A DNA stretch of 64,000 nucleotides from Phytophthora quininea (GCA_011947345.1 JAAVTG010000096.1:1-64000), one strand, 5' to 3'; shown: positions 20,801 through 34,068, counted from the first letter of the stretch. Program-made: numbers and translations. Notes: generated from the letters alone by a model not told the origin.

Positions 20801-23800
20801 AACGTAATGCTCCACGTGTATCCAAGTTGTGGAGATGGAGCCGATTGAGTCACTTGTACTGTACCAACCCACGACATGGCCTCCAGCGCAGCTTTCATGG
20901 TTGGGGCGTCGGCGTTGAACGGAATCGGATCAGACGACTCGATAAAAAGCTGCCTGAAAGAACGTTTCCATCGGAGAGAGTATTTGTCACGCACTGTGCC
21001 CCTGACTGTGTAAAAGCAGTATTGCCGGCGCAGATGAATTGAGGAACATCTCCTTCAGACGCGTCGAACACCACCGTCCAGATGTATCCACCTTGGTCAT
21101 CCATTAGAGATTGGGACACGAAAACGTCTCCAAACACAGGTAGCTGGTTTAGATCTGCTGCAAGTTGATCAGCAGTACTAGCTTGAATAGCAGCACTAAC
21201 GAACTGTTTTGACACAATTGAGGTTTGAAGTTGTTTATCTGATGCCGCAACTGCCGTCATAACATTGTTTTGAAGTGTCTGGAACGCCCCACCAGAGCAC
21301 ACACTATAACCCAGCTGTGCCACGTTGCTATAAACGCCATTGCCATGGAAGAAAATGCTGTACACAAAGCCATTGAATCCGTTGGTGGAGTATGCATCGC
21401 GCGACACATACACCTTGTCGATGTTTGTCATTCCCTCCAAGCTAGATCTCATGACATTCGCAGGTGCGTCAAATGGGATGCAGATTGAAGAAACCTGCGC
21501 ACCAAGGAAATTTAAAGTCAGGCTGTACGAGCCTGCCACCAGTGATTCCTTCGCGGCGACAATAACTTGCTGTATGCCAGTGTCCGTCCCCATGGCATTG
21601 TCTGTATTCATCCCCACCGTGCAATCGCTTTGCGCACCTCCCGTCGTGGTGAATGAGTCTGTGCAGACGATCGGTTGGGTCTCCCCGGCGACTGCGTTCC
21701 CAATAAATGTGATCTGAAACACATATCCAAAGTTGAAGTCCACCGATGCGTCGCCATCTCGCGTTACAACAATATCGCTAGGAGTGACAGCAGCACCCGC
21801 TGCGCTTGTAAGAGCACTCTTCACTGTGCCCGCAGGAGCATTCCAGGGGATAGCAGTGGTCGGCACCCCAATTGACTTGAAACTGCCCGGATGGTTTACA
21901 TCGATGACCTCTCTGACAAACGACAAAGTAAACGTTCCTGACAGAATCGTTGCCGTAGACCAAATTGTGATGGTCTGCACCGTCGGCACACGGTAAGCAA
22001 TAGAGCCTTGAATACACAGACCACCAGGGCACAGCTGGCGTTTCGAAAGTTTGCAACGTTTGAACCTCAGGTATGCTCGCTGCCTGGGTTGTAATCGCCT
22101 GGATCTCCGCGACATGAGTTGCAGCGAGTCTGACCTCCTGCACTTCACGCTTGTAGAGAGCATATCCTGCCTCGATATTCTGCACCGCAGATGCTGTGTC
22201 ACTTGGAATAATAGACCGGGTGCTGTAAATGCACCAATTCCAACATCCGTTGAGGCCGCAACGTGCACGTAGTAAGGTATGCCAGCGAGGAGGCTGGGAA
22301 TAATGAATGACGACGAGCCAATAGGATGAACAATCGGGATTGTAGAGCTAGAGCTGTACCCACTAGAAAAGTCACTCTGTTCGTCCCACTCAACTCTGTA
22401 TGACTGCAGATTTGCACCACCATCGAACAGTGGATTTGTCCACTACCACAGATGTGGCTGAGATCACGCTAAGTGTTAGGTTTTGTGGCACTGTAGGAGG
22501 TTGATTTGTGGCAACAACCGAAGCCGGAGTGGCCGATTGAGGGGCACTAGCACCCTTAGTATTGAATGCTATAACTTGAATGCTGTATGCAGAGCCTGCG
22601 ATAAGCGTATCGGGTTGGGCACCGATACTGCCTGTGTCCCTGCCAATAACGAAGGAACGCTTCGTGCCGTCAACAAGAGCGAACGAAGCAGGAGAGTCAA
22701 ACGAGGGGAAGTGTCCCATTCGACCATATACTCGGTAATAGTGAGTCCACCATCTCCACCATACTCGTATTTATCCGTTGAAGGCGGAGCCCATTCCACT
22801 AGAATAGCAGAACTTGATAAAGCTGAAGCAGTAACATTCTCGGGGTGGCCAGGTGCGCGGTCAACAGGCCTCGCATAATTTGGGGATGGAATAGCGTACG
22901 GTCCGTCGCCCTGATCATTGACAGCTAAAACGCGAGCATAATATGTCATCACTACAGAAATGGGAATATTGAAAAGAAAGGACCCAAATTAGTAGAGTCG
23001 ATTTCCAATACCACTTGGCTGTCATAATTTGGAGCGTTGACGTTCGCAAAAGTGCTAGCAGTATCCCATTGAACCCGATAGCCCAGAATTGTTGACCCTC
23101 CGTCACTTGCTGGCGGTTGCCACCGAATTTTTAAGAGTTTGCTAGAAAGAACCAACAGCTGGGCGCCAATAGGAGCGGATGGTCTCGATCGTGGGATCTG
23201 ATACGATGGGATACTAGCGACATAGCCGTATCCTTCGTCACTGTGCGCTCGCACACGAATAGCGTACTTTTGGCCTGTCGTCAATCCTTGAATGACATAG
23301 CGGAGTTGTCCTGGTACTGCCACCACTCCTGCATCTCCTGGAGCCCCATTTCTTTCGCAGTAAAAGATGGTTGGACACCAACCAAGGTTCTTGACACCAT
23401 TATTTTAGCGCCTGGGCCTTGGAGCTCGGTATCGTCGGCGTTCAGCAGCGAAATAGCATCTTTAAATTCCGACACAAACGTAATCATCCAGTTGTATCCA
23501 TATCCATTGGACGACCTGGTCACATTCACAGCACCAATCGTGATCAAGCCTTCCAGTGCATTTTGCAAGTCATCTGCCGAGATGTTGTGTGGCAAGGGCG
23601 GCGTGGTATCCGATAGCCCTTCGCTAGCGAAAGCCACTCGAAATGTCCCGCTGATTGGCTGCAGACCCTTCTGCACAGACTCAACGTAGACGCCGGGATT
23701 AGTGCCTGCCCAATTGTCACTCGGATACACCTGGATGAGGTCTTGCGGTCCGATATGACCTGCCAGGAAAGTAATTGCCCAAGAGTATCCAAACGCAGAC

Positions 23801-26800
23801 TTGAACAATGGCACGGGGTTAGTGAACTGTGTGATCGTAGTGCCCACGGTAAATGTGCCAGCGCTCAGACTGATACTTGCAATAGTCCGCTGTAGACCTG
23901 CAATCCATATCGTATCGCCAACCTGAAGGCCAGCATTAGTGAGCGCGAGTGTCGACGACACAGTGAGTGGAGTAGTCGATGACGCAGTGACGACTGTCCC
24001 AGTTGTAGTTACGGACACCAACACTCCTGAAACAACCCGACTCGACTGGACTCTGGAGACATCCACCGTCCCAATCGTGGATAAACGCTCGAGACGTTCC
24101 TTCACTGACTTCAGGCCAATTGCCTGCGCATTCCACTGGAGATTCTCGGTCACTTCCCCCAAATGAAAGCTTAAAGTATCCGCTCAATGTTTGCGAGTCC
24201 GCGAAATCGACCAAACGCTGGATCTCTGGAAGACCCTTTCCCGCGGAAGTAGTGATCATTTGCTGCTCCTGTGTACCTTCGGCACGGTACCATTCCACCT
24301 TGTACTTGTCGACACTGCACAAGTCTCCACTGAGTGTACTTGCACCCCATTCAACCGCCAGCGTTGTTCCATCCACGACGCTTGCAGTGACAGTTTGCGG
24401 AGCATCGGGCTGCCCACACGTGACTGCAGTTGCCAGTGGTGACGTAGCTGACCCAAAGCCATCGGCGTTGTAAGCCATCAAATGAGCATAGTACTTCACG
24501 CCAGGGCGAAGCCCTGTTAGGTAAAAGCGGAAGGGATCGGAGCCTGTGATCTTGTTCGCGACTTGCACCGTTGGGTTGGTTCCGGTGAGGAATGTGCTAT
24601 CCACCGTCATCGTGAAAATATTGCCCGCACCGACCATTTCCTCCCCGCGAAGGTAGGCAAACGTGACAGTCCAAATGGCTGTATTGAAAATCGAACTTCT
24701 CGTTGCCTTGGTTACTTTGATCGAATACAGCGTAGTCGTCTGTTGTAGAGCCGTCTGCATCTCCAAAGATGAGGCTGCCACTGAAATCGCACCCGTCGTT
24801 TTCCCGTTAAAGGTTAGTGTGAATGTACCACTGATCGGTGAGACGTCATCCGTGAACACTTCTTGAACCTCGTGGGTGAAGTCGCCGATCGCCAAATCAT
24901 TAACGCCTTGGACGACTTCAACCACATTGATCTGAGGGAAATCCCCTCTAGTAAACTTGCATTAGCGACAAGCAAAGCCAAGTCTCCAGGATTGTGCGTG
25001 AACGTTATCTTCCACGCGTAACCCCACGACACTTGAGCTCTCGTAACGTCCACGGGATCTACCGCGATATCCGATGTGCCTGTGATTACTGAAAGGGCGG
25101 TCTTCATAACGTCTGCACTGCAGTCAAAGGCAATGGCGTCGTCGTATGGCCACCCCACGACAAGGTGAACGCACCCTTCACGCCGGTTGCGCTGCGATAG
25201 CTGGTGGTTACCTGCTGCACCTCAAACTTCTTCTGGATACTCGCGACGCCGTAGTCAGCACTCGTGCTGTCGAAGTTTGGGGAGGAGTCCCACTCGATCC
25301 TGTACATCGTGATATCTGCACCTCCAGAATATAACGGCGCCCAATAGTTGATCGATAGCCACGTAGGGCCATGGAATTCACCAAGAGCGACGCCAGTCGG
25401 GGAGTGGGAACGACAGAACTCGCTGCTGTCTGGGCTTGAAAAACCGATACCGAGTCGCTGATTCCCTTGGAATTCACAGCAAAGATCCGGAACGCGTAAT
25501 CCTGACTGCTTTCGAGGATCAAGTTGTCTTGTTTGGTCACTGCCATTGCACCGTTGCTGCGAACAACTGCATTCAGTTTGGTAACGTCGTCTGGAGTGAT
25601 AACGAGTAACGGCAACTTCTTCATCGGGTAGACTCCCAGAACGATATCGTATGCACTACGCTTCCACTAAGCTGCGTCGAAGCCACGCTGACACCATCCA
25701 CCGCATCAAGACTTTCCAGTGTGGTTTTCATGTCGTTGTTGAGTGTGTTCCACGCAATACTCGCTGTGGATTCCCCGCGAAACTCAACGAGTACGTTGTA
25801 GGACTCACAACATTCAAAATTGCTGTTTGGATGGAAGCTGGGTTTCCAACGTTGATCACATTCGGAGGCACGGACTTCGGGCTTCGCGTGCCAATCCGAG
25901 CAGCCGTGCCGCGCCAGTCGAACATCGGAATGGCCTCCACCGTGTCCAGGCTCCCATCATACGACCGAAACACCAAGTTCCACTTCTGTCCATTAGAGAC
26001 GTGGTACACACGCTGCTTCGCAATGGAATTCGTGAAGCTACCTCCTGTTACCGCTAAATATCTGCTGTTTTCGGCAGATATCGTGAATTTGGTCATGTCA
26101 CCTGACTCGGAACGCAGCCATAGATCGTCTCCAACGGCTACTAGATTCGTCAAGTCTTCTGTTGTTCGCAACATGTTATCAAATAGGTAGACTTGCGGAC
26201 TAGCACCAACTACGCTGTCTCCCGAATATGCGGGCGTGACCGTCACCAATGCTCCATTCACGCTACTCACCGTGAATTGGACATTCCCACGAAGAATGTA
26301 TTAGTGGACACAAACCCATGAGAAGCAGGAAGCTCAAAAACGTTTGATCCCTGCGCCACAGAAATCACTTGCATCAGATACGAAGTACTAACAAATCCAG
26401 GAAGCGGCTTTGTCTGCTTCGTAATAAGCCCAGCTGCAACGTTCACGTTTAGAGTTCCGGCCGCTACACCAACGGGGTTCGTCAGAGTAATGTCAACTGA
26501 GGTGATTGATGCAATAGTGTTGGCGGTGCCCGAGGCGACCACCACCGACTCTCCGACTGCCAAGAATCGAGTGGGGTCGATCACCATATTGCCGAGCCTA
26601 ACATTCGACAATACATTGGGGTTCTGCGTTGCATCAGCTGTGAGCTCCAACGCATAAACACCCACGTCTCCAGCGTTTAAATCCCCAAGAGCCAGCACCG
26701 AGTCAACTGAACTCAGCTTCTGGAGCTCTTGAACCACCTTCTTGTGCGTAGCAGAAAACCCAATCGGCTCCGTGACTTCACCCCCAAAAGCTATCCGGAA

Positions 26801-29800
26801 CGAGCCACTGATATCGTTCTGCCTAGGATCACTCGCATCTTCTTGCTTGGCATCAGTGAACACTGTGACCGTCGGATACACACTGATCAGTGCATCCTGG
26901 CCGGTTAAGTGAGAATGATGAACGAAGATAGCGTCCTGGTCTTCGTCTTCCTGGATAAACGTCACATGCCAAGCTTTGCCATACGATCCATAGTTGCTCA
27001 CGCTTACGTCAACGGTTCCAGGTGCGGTAATCGAGTCAATCGCATCACGCATTTCGGATGCTCCAGTTTCCTGGAACAGCAATGGTGTGGTCTCCTCGCC
27101 CATGTACGACAGTGTGAACGTCCCGCCGATGCTTGATGCCGCGTCAGCGAGAATCGTCTGGATGCCCTGTCGACCGTGAGCGCAAGCTCCTTCGTACTTT
27201 AACGTATGTATCTGTCCATAAACAGGAACACCAGCCGCCCATTGAATGTTATTCGTCCACGCGGCGTTTGTTGTCCACGGTGCACAAGGAGCGGTACCGA
27301 AGGAACTTGGATCAAACTGCAATGTCGGCCACTCTCCAGTGGGATAATTGCCCCAAAAGCGGACCTTGTAGTCGTTGAAATCCAGAATCTTCAGTGATCG
27401 AGCTTCTCCCGTGAACGTATTGCAGGACCCAACGGCAGTGACAGCTATCGTTGTATCTCCTACGCTTGGTGCAGAATTGACACTGAATTCACAAGAGTCC
27501 TTGGAAAAGTCGTTTGGGTTCCGGCTCACTGTAATAGCAGTGTTTTGCAGCAGAACTGCAACGTCCCCGGCAGTAAGACCGCCGTGAGGTGACACGGTTG
27601 TGTCCCCGCTAACAACCGTAATTGATCCGGCAGAATAGCCTGTCACTTTAGACGAAGCGGAGCCAGTCAGTAGTGTCACTTTAAATCCGCGTACTTCCTC
27701 CACTGTCACTTTAGAAGCAAAACCCAGGCCTGTCAGTGCGGCTTTTAATGAACTTGCCGAGCTTTGCGTAATGCAAGGGATGTAGCTCCTCCTAGCGTCA
27801 ATTTGAAGCTACCGCCGGTAATGGTCGTCTTCGCGAACAGGCGAATGACTTGCACAGCTGACGGTTCCCCGACAACGTAGGTGTCGCACACATCCTCGTC
27901 GTTATTGATCTCAAAGAAGCCATAGTGGTTGGCCGGAACTGCGGCCTGGTCTGCCACTATCGTGCATGCACTTGCTGGTAGCGCTAATCCCGTCTCGACC
28001 GTTGTCACCGACGATAGCAGCTGCAAACCAGGATACGTGCCAGCGATAATTATGTTGGGGTCGTTATCGAATGAAATCTTCCACTCGTACCCGTAAGGTC
28101 CATGTTCGTTTCCTGAATTGTCAATCTTGAGGATCGACGTGGCAGACGTAAAACTACTCACTCCGTTTCCTAGCTCGACGTCGATGCTGGTGCTACCTTC
28201 TTGAGGTTGGTCGCTAACAACGAAGAAATTACCGTCCACATTCAGAACAGCACCCTTCACAAGCAGCTGTACTTGCGCTGCAGTCAACGCCGTCGTCGTC
28301 AGAGAATTGCCCGGCGCACTGAAGCTGATATCAGTGCTGGCTGTTCCTCGTGCAAGCACGTACACCGCACGAGTGACTGACACGGGGCGCATACACGGCA
28401 GACTACTCAGGGCTTCCTGCAGAGAACTAGCCGTCGTGTGCACCGGCAGCATTGCGGACACGTCGTCTCCATACTGCAACTGAAACGTCCCAGCAATATC
28501 GTCTTGCTGCAAACTAAAGATCCGAAGTTTCTTCGTCGCTGGTGTTCGAACGAACTTCCGACAGCGTATTCCAATATGTACTTCGAGACGGGATCACCAT
28601 GGTCGACAGGGCTGCTAAGACGAAGCTCCAACTGCGAGCCTGAGATGGGCCACATCCCCGTGACACTTGGTGCGTCTGGAGACGTCGCCACAGACGTCAG
28701 CAACGGCAAAGCGCCCTACCAGTCTGCTGGTAATCAATGGTACTTGCGCCATACCCGTTCTCATTGCGAGCAAATGCGCGCACGTAGTAATCATATCCAG
28801 ACACCAGACCATCCACAATCGTTTCAAAAGCGACATCGGCACCTTTCACTATCTCCTGCACCACTACATCTGCTCCTGTTCCCTTCAGCAAGCTCTTGTC
28901 GCTGACCACGAGCATCGGTAAGTCGCCCATATTCGACAAAAGGTGATACTCCACCTCGCGCCAAAATTCGCATTGTCTGTTCGTGTCACGTTCAACCGCC
29001 CTACTGTTGCCAGGTTCTGGAGCTTTGTCCTGACGTCTACTCCAGTATCATTGTAGTCGATCACAACCCCACTGGACGATCGAAACGTGACAGTAAACGA
29101 ACCACTAATGTCATTAGCATTCGCTGTCGTGGAAATAGCCTGCACTTCCTGTACCGCCCCGCCAAGTTCCTGTGAAGCCACGATCGCATTTCCACCGAAA
29201 TCGCTCTTGATCGGACTCTCGATGCTTACAAAAGTCGCGTCATTCACAGCTGATACAGCCACGTTGCAATTGGGGCAAGCTACACCAAACACATCCTTAA
29301 ACGATATGTCCCCAGTTTTTATATCCGCACGAAGACATGGTGACGCTGGACAGTTGACACTTTCGATCGACTCAAACGTAACGTGCCAGTGATAGCCGTT
29401 CTCCTTCGTGGGACCGGTGCGCGACACCTCGACAGACCCAGCACCTGGCAAACTGCTGATCGCGCGTTTCATGTCGGCTGCGTCCGCGCTCGAACTCACC
29501 GTGGTCTTCTTACGCTTGAATGCCGTGACGTGTAGTGTTGAACCGTCACTCCATGCCGCATCGATCGTTAGGTAGGTGGGGAAAACATTCACGACTCAAA
29601 CTCCGTCTTGCCAATTCGGATTTGCTCGCCAGCCGCAATCATCGTCCTGAAGTCGCTCGAAGTGGACACTGTCGTAGACGACGTCGTGACTTGGACGTTC
29701 CCCAACGCCGTGTCCATCAACTCAATCGTAGCCAACGTTGCGCCACGGACGTGATACGAATCCAACGGCAGCTCGGTGTCTGTGAACGGGGCAGTGGCGT

Positions 29801-30633
29801 GCACCGTGAACACCTCTCCTGCGATGCGGATCCAATCTCCGCGGTTAACCAGTCCGAGCATCGAGTACCCCGTCGTATCCGCCGTCTTGGACCCTGCGGC
29901 TACGGTGGCTTTATTGTTTCCAGAGTTGCTTATCCAATTCCCTATAAAGCCCACCGAGACGTCAAAGCTGCCTCCTATCATGTCAGTTCCATCAGTACTC
30001 GACACAATCTCCCACACTCCAGGTCGAAACCCAGCCACCCCGTCGTCACATGAGCTCCTTCAAACGAAAGCACTCGGTTCAAAGGCTGGGTCGGAAGACA
30101 CCCCGTCGTATCTCCCTGGATCGTTTGGGCCTGCGGGCCACTCACCAAATAGTCTCCGTCGAAGGTGACCGTGTACACGTACCCGTTCTTGACAGAGTCG
30201 TAGGCAGACCTGGTCACGGCGACGCTGTCCACATTGGACATCTCCTCCAGCGCCATCTCGAACTCCACGTCGCTGGCGTTCCACGAGATGCAAGACGACA
30301 CCTGAGCACTGACGGCGTTCTGGAACTGCAGCTTGTAGCCTCCCGCCAGCAGCGGTCCGTTGGCTGTGACTGCGAAAGTCTGCACCTCGTTGACACGATG
30401 AGCCACCTCCACCTTGTAGCCCAGCACGGGCGCTCCATTGACTCCTTCAGGCTTGACATTAAGAGGAGGAAAGAGCTGCACCCTTAGTGCCGTGTCACTG
30501 GCTGGAGATACCAAAACCTTCTCGGGAGGACCAGGAACATCTTCCGGAACGAAAAACCCGGCGTAGGAGACGCCCACTAGCAACAGTCCTGTACTCAGTA
30601 GAGAAGAGTTCTTGTCCGTCGCTGTCGCTTCAT
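14886..30633 (-). CDS. Giant secreted fibronectin type III repeat protein (about 5,200 residues), frames broken by indels
   Basis: One gene of about 15.7 kb read from about 20 overlapping minus-strand frames. Roughly 15 fibronectin-III domains are visible, each with a PxxP..V lead, WxPP..(D)GG, YxVxWD and YYVRVxAxN motifs; clear ones begin near 30560, 28700, 24420, 23200, 22870, 18850, 16760, 15950 and 15640. Between them are some two dozen copies of a second module of about 100 residues with the pattern GTFTLSFxGxxTxPIxWNA..L..ALExL..IxxVxVTRS..GYxWxVTF..GDLPLLQV. The likely start at 30633 gives MKRQRRTRT followed, after one base break, by LLLVGVSYAGFFV, a plausible signal peptide. No C-terminal membrane anchor is seen; it ends GSFVYATVP. 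This suggests an extracellular or wall-associated adhesive protein. Frame changes lie about every 0.2-3 kb with overlapping reading, typical of base-call errors rather than introns, though a few could be introns. No enzymatic domain was seen. Confidence 0.8.
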
Positions 30634-30892
30634 GGGAGTCGTGGTCGTCTATAGTAGCTGTCCCTCAGTAGCGACTGACGCGCCTTGAGCTCTAGGAGGG
30701 AGCAGACGTCACAAATGAAATCCACAGTGCGTCAAAAAGCGTGGATCCCGTGCCCTTTCGGCTAGTCGTCGGTATTTGCCAGGAATTGACGGACACGCAT
30801 GACAGCAGCGCCGGGTCGTGGCGGGGGAGTCGACCTGGTAGGTGCGGTAGGAGCCACGGACACGAAAGCAGATAGCAAGCCCCGCAGGCAGA
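30634..30892 (-). promoter_or_regulatory. Presumed promoter of the giant FN3 gene, cut off by a hAT insertion
   Basis: About 260 bp remain between the presumed start of the fibronectin gene and the target-site duplication of the hAT element. No ORF of interest is present. Any control sequences further upstream are now 7.6 kb away, beyond the transposon. Confidence 0.4.
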
Positions 30893-30900
30893 GGCAGCCT
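30893..30900. repeat. Left 8-bp target-site duplication of hAT element
   Basis: GGCAGCCT immediately before the left inverted repeat; an identical GGCAGCCT follows the right inverted repeat at 38498-38505. Eight bp is the duplication length of hAT transposons. Confidence 0.93.
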
Positions 30901-30913
30901 TAGAGTTGGGTAA
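30901..30913 (+). repeat. Left terminal inverted repeat of hAT
   Basis: TAGAGTTGGGTAA; perfect inverse of 38485-38497. Confidence 0.92.
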
Positions 30914-31025
30914 TCGACCAGATCGGATTGATCGATCTGTACCTTCTGACCGATTCGATTGGTCCATACCGATTATCGATTTTTATCGATTGAATCCGAT
31001 CGGATCCGATTCGATCGGATCGACT
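30914..31025. repeat. Left subterminal GATCGG/CGATT repeat cluster
   Basis: Many overlapping copies of GATCGGAT, CGATTCGATT and ATCGATT in both directions. Subterminal short motifs of this kind are the usual transposase-binding sites of hAT elements. A matching cluster sits inside the right end. Confidence 0.75.
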
Positions 31026-31228
31026 CGATATAAAAAAATCTAACTGATCCTGCAGAAACAGATCCAGTGTTGCATTTGAATACGAAGGATAACAGGTGTG
31101 AACTACAACGACAGCGAGTTCATCCTTCTATTTCTAATATAATTTTAAACGAGCTTCCGCATTCAAAACAAAAGGTTCTAGTCATCTGACTCGGACCTTC
31201 GACAAAGTTTCTGCCCACTGGGCAGGCA

Positions 31229-33790
31229 GTGTCGATGGACCCGGCAGCAAGCGTCGCTCGAGTGAGAGGGAGGGGAGGCACTTCAGGTGGCCCGAACGCG
31301 GGTGATGTGGAGTCTGGTGTGACGCTAGCGTCGCGCGGGCACGTCTGCTGCGGATGCGAATTAGCCTGGTGCGTCGGTCAACGGCGCGTCTGGCAGTGTG
31401 ACGATGGGAAGCGGTGGCTCTGCAAGCAGCACGTCTGGGTCCGTGGCTGTGGTCGGCGGCTCCAGCGCTGCAGACAGCGGCGGCTCTGTGTCGGTGCATG
31501 GTGGCCACAGTGGCGGTGATTCTGTGGGCGGCTCTGTGACGTTGCAGAGTGGCTCGAGTGCCGCAGACGCTGCCAGTGGTTTTATCGATATTGGGAGCGG
31601 GGCTGCGGCAAGGTCAGGCGCTAGTGGCAACATCAGTGTTTGCAAGGGCAGCGCGGTGTACGGCGCGTCAGGGACACTGTCGGTGGTGTCTGGGGACAGC
31701 TCCAGCGCTTCAAGCGGCGACATACTCGTCGCGAGCGGTCTTTCGACATCGTGCATCCGCGGCGGCTCAACCGGCCGCGCGAATGCACGCGGAGGCTTCA
31801 TGTCATCCGGCCCGGATGGCGTGGTGAGCCTGGTGAGTGGTGTTCGTCGCAGTGCTGGCGGCGGGGTAGTGGACATAGCTGCCGGTGGCAGCACTAGAGA
31901 GAGTGTGGGTGGCGGCAACGGAACGTGCGCGGCGGGCCTTTGAGTGGATCCTCGGGCGAAGCTGGCGGCGTCTCTCTGTCTGGCGGCGTGGGTTCGTCTG
32001 GCCCGACCATCGGGGAGGTGTTTCTCTCGACGGCGGCATGAGTGGCGCTGGTGTGGGCGGCCGTGTGGCTATCTCTTCTAGCGCCGGTTTGCTCGGAAGT
32101 GGTTCCGTGCGTGTTGCGACCGGTGTGAGTTTGACGGGGATAGTCCGAGCGGCGCCGTGTCGGTCAGTAGCGGTGAGTCCGCGGACGCGGCTTCGGGCGA
32201 CGTGAGTGTGTCGTCGGGGCCTTCTTCGTCGAGCTTCAGTGGAAATGTGTCTGTGGCGTCTGGCTCTGCAGGCGGAACGGCCGGCAACGTGTCGGTGTCG
32301 GGAGGCTCTAGCAGCTCGTCGACGGGAGGTGTCGTGTCCGTGGTGAGCGGCGGCGTCTCGAGCGGCGGCGTCTCGAGCGGCGCTGTGTCTGTTGGTAGCG
32401 CTGCATCGAGTGGCGCGTCGGTTTCTGGCGCGGTGTCGTTGGTGTCTGGGGAAACTGTGGCTGGCGCGTCCGGCGCTGTGAGTGTGGCGAGCGGGTCTAG
32501 CGCCAGCTCGAACGGCGGCGCGCTGGATGTGGTCGGCGGGTCTAGTGGTGGTGCTGGGGATGGAGGCACCATCACAGTGGCCGGTGGCAACACGTTGACG
32601 GGAGATGCCGGCTCCGTTAAGGTGAGCGGCGGATTATCTTAGTCAAGCGGCTTGGGAGGCTCGGTCAGTGTGTCTGGCGGGTCGTCGACGGACGGCTCCG
32701 GAGGTGACGTGACAATCGCTAGTGGTGCTTCCGGGAGTGGTGTTGCCGGAAGCAGTGTGGCCGTCCGTAGCGGCTCCGGCGGTGGCCTGCGCATCATCCA
32801 AGGCGACAGCGTCGCGGTTGGCAGCGATGTGGAGCTGCGCGGCGGCGCTGTGAGGAGCTCGTCTCCTGCACAGAAAGTGAAGATCGTGGGGTCTCCGAAC
32901 GCGCTAGGCGACGGAGGCGATGTGTCGGTTGAGGCCGGGTCGTCTGATGCGAGTGCCGGTGGGTCTGTGTCTGTGACCAGCGGCGTCGGCGCCTCGACTA
33001 GTGGCAACGTGATCGTGTCGACCGGCGTGGTGTCGGGTGGATCGAGTGGCGATGTCGCTGTGAGCACGAGTGCTAGTAGTGTCTCGAGTGGGTCTGTCGG
33101 AATCGCGAGCGGGTCCGGCGAGACTCGTGCTGGGTCCATCGACGTATCCAGGGGTTCGTCTGGAAGCGGAGAAGGCTCTGGCATTTCTGTGGTTGGCGGC
33201 GCGTCCAACGCGTCGACCGGTGGCAATGTGACGATCGTCAGCGGCGAGGGCGTATCGACCGAGAGCGGCACGGTGGTAGTGCGTTCTCACGCCGGCACAG
33301 GCAGCGCCGTCAGTGGGTCCGTGTCGCTGTCGAGCGGTCCGACGGATGACGGTTCGTCTGGCTTGGTCTCGATCACGTCTGGCTCATCGATGAGAGGACC
33401 CAGTGGACCGTTGCGCGTCGGCGGTGGCGACGCTGGCGACTCTGGCGGGTCTGTGAGCGTGTCTGGAGGCAGCAGCTCCGGCGCGTCTGGGTCCGGCGGT
33501 GTGACCGGTTTGAGTGGAGGTGCTAGTGCAACGGGCGGCACCGTGACGGTGGCTGCTGGTTTGAGCTCGGCTGGCGACTGGGCTTCGCTATCTCTGACGA
33601 GTGGAGAAGGGTCCGCCGGCAGGACTGGACCCGTGGCTGCAGACAGCGGTGGCTCTGTGTCGGTGCACACGCGACTGCACGCGGAGGCTCCGTGTCTGTG
33701 TCATCCGGCCCGGATGGCGTGGTGAGCCTGGTGAGTGGTGTCCGTCGAAGTGCCGGCGGCGGGGTAGTGGACATAGGCCGGTGGCAGCAC
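31229..33790 (+). pseudogene. Gly/Ser/Val solenoid repeat protein carried in the hAT element, frame-broken
   Basis: Not a recognised named family. The plus strand encodes more than 50 tandem units of 14-16 residues with the pattern G-(S/N/D)-V-x-V-x-S-G-x-S-x-x-x-S-G, for example GSVSVSGGSSTDGSG and GNVTIVSGEGVSTES. The alternation of beta-strand-favouring V/I positions with Gly/Ser turns predicts a parallel beta-solenoid, probably extracellular. Frame 3 is open at 31398-31943, 32157-32642 and 32652-33725; the gaps have the same repeat in other frames, and one TAG at about 32640 lies in frame. I see no ATG with a signal peptide, so this looks like an internal piece of a larger gene. The reverse strand gives long Pro/Thr/Asp-rich frames that are artefacts of the repeat. 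Confidence 0.6.
31782..31940 (+). repeat. Direct repeat copy 1 within the Gly/Ser array
   Basis: About 160 bp starting GCACGCGGAGGCT and running through TCATCCGGCCCGGATGGCG to GGTGGCAGCACTAGAGAGAG; nearly the same sequence recurs at 33672-33835. Confidence 0.85.
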
Positions 33791-33835
33791 TAGAGAGAGT
33801 GTGGGTGCGGCAACGTGAACGTGCGCGGCGTCTGG
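33635..33835 (+). repeat. Direct repeat copy 2 within the Gly/Ser array
   Basis: Contains a copy of 31469-31502 (CTGCAGACAGCGG...GTGTCGGTGCA) joined directly to a copy of 31782-31940, so it looks like a recombinant between two parts of the upstream array. It marks the 3' end of the repeat protein region. Confidence 0.8.
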
Positions 33836-34068
33836 AAAGGTGACCGGCAGCGCTGGTGGTACGGCTTGTGCAGTCGTAAGGTGGTTTGAGAGATGGAATC
33901 GTAACATTCGTGGTGCGGTGACGTCTACTGGCCGCTGATACGACGTTATTGGTGGTGAAAGGAGGAAGCAGAGCACACTTTTGATCGGCGTCAGCGAGTT
34001 GTCTGTCGTTTGGCCTTTCATACGTTTAACGGAGCCCAGCGACGAGATGAAATACGGCGCATCAATCG

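Noticed and set aside
31361..33774. Long minus-strand Pro/Thr/Asp-rich frames opposite the Gly/Ser array
   Set aside because: They are the antisense of a regular Gly/Ser/Val codon repeat, which by composition lacks stops in other frames. No start context or domain is present, and the plus frame has the meaningful strand alternation.
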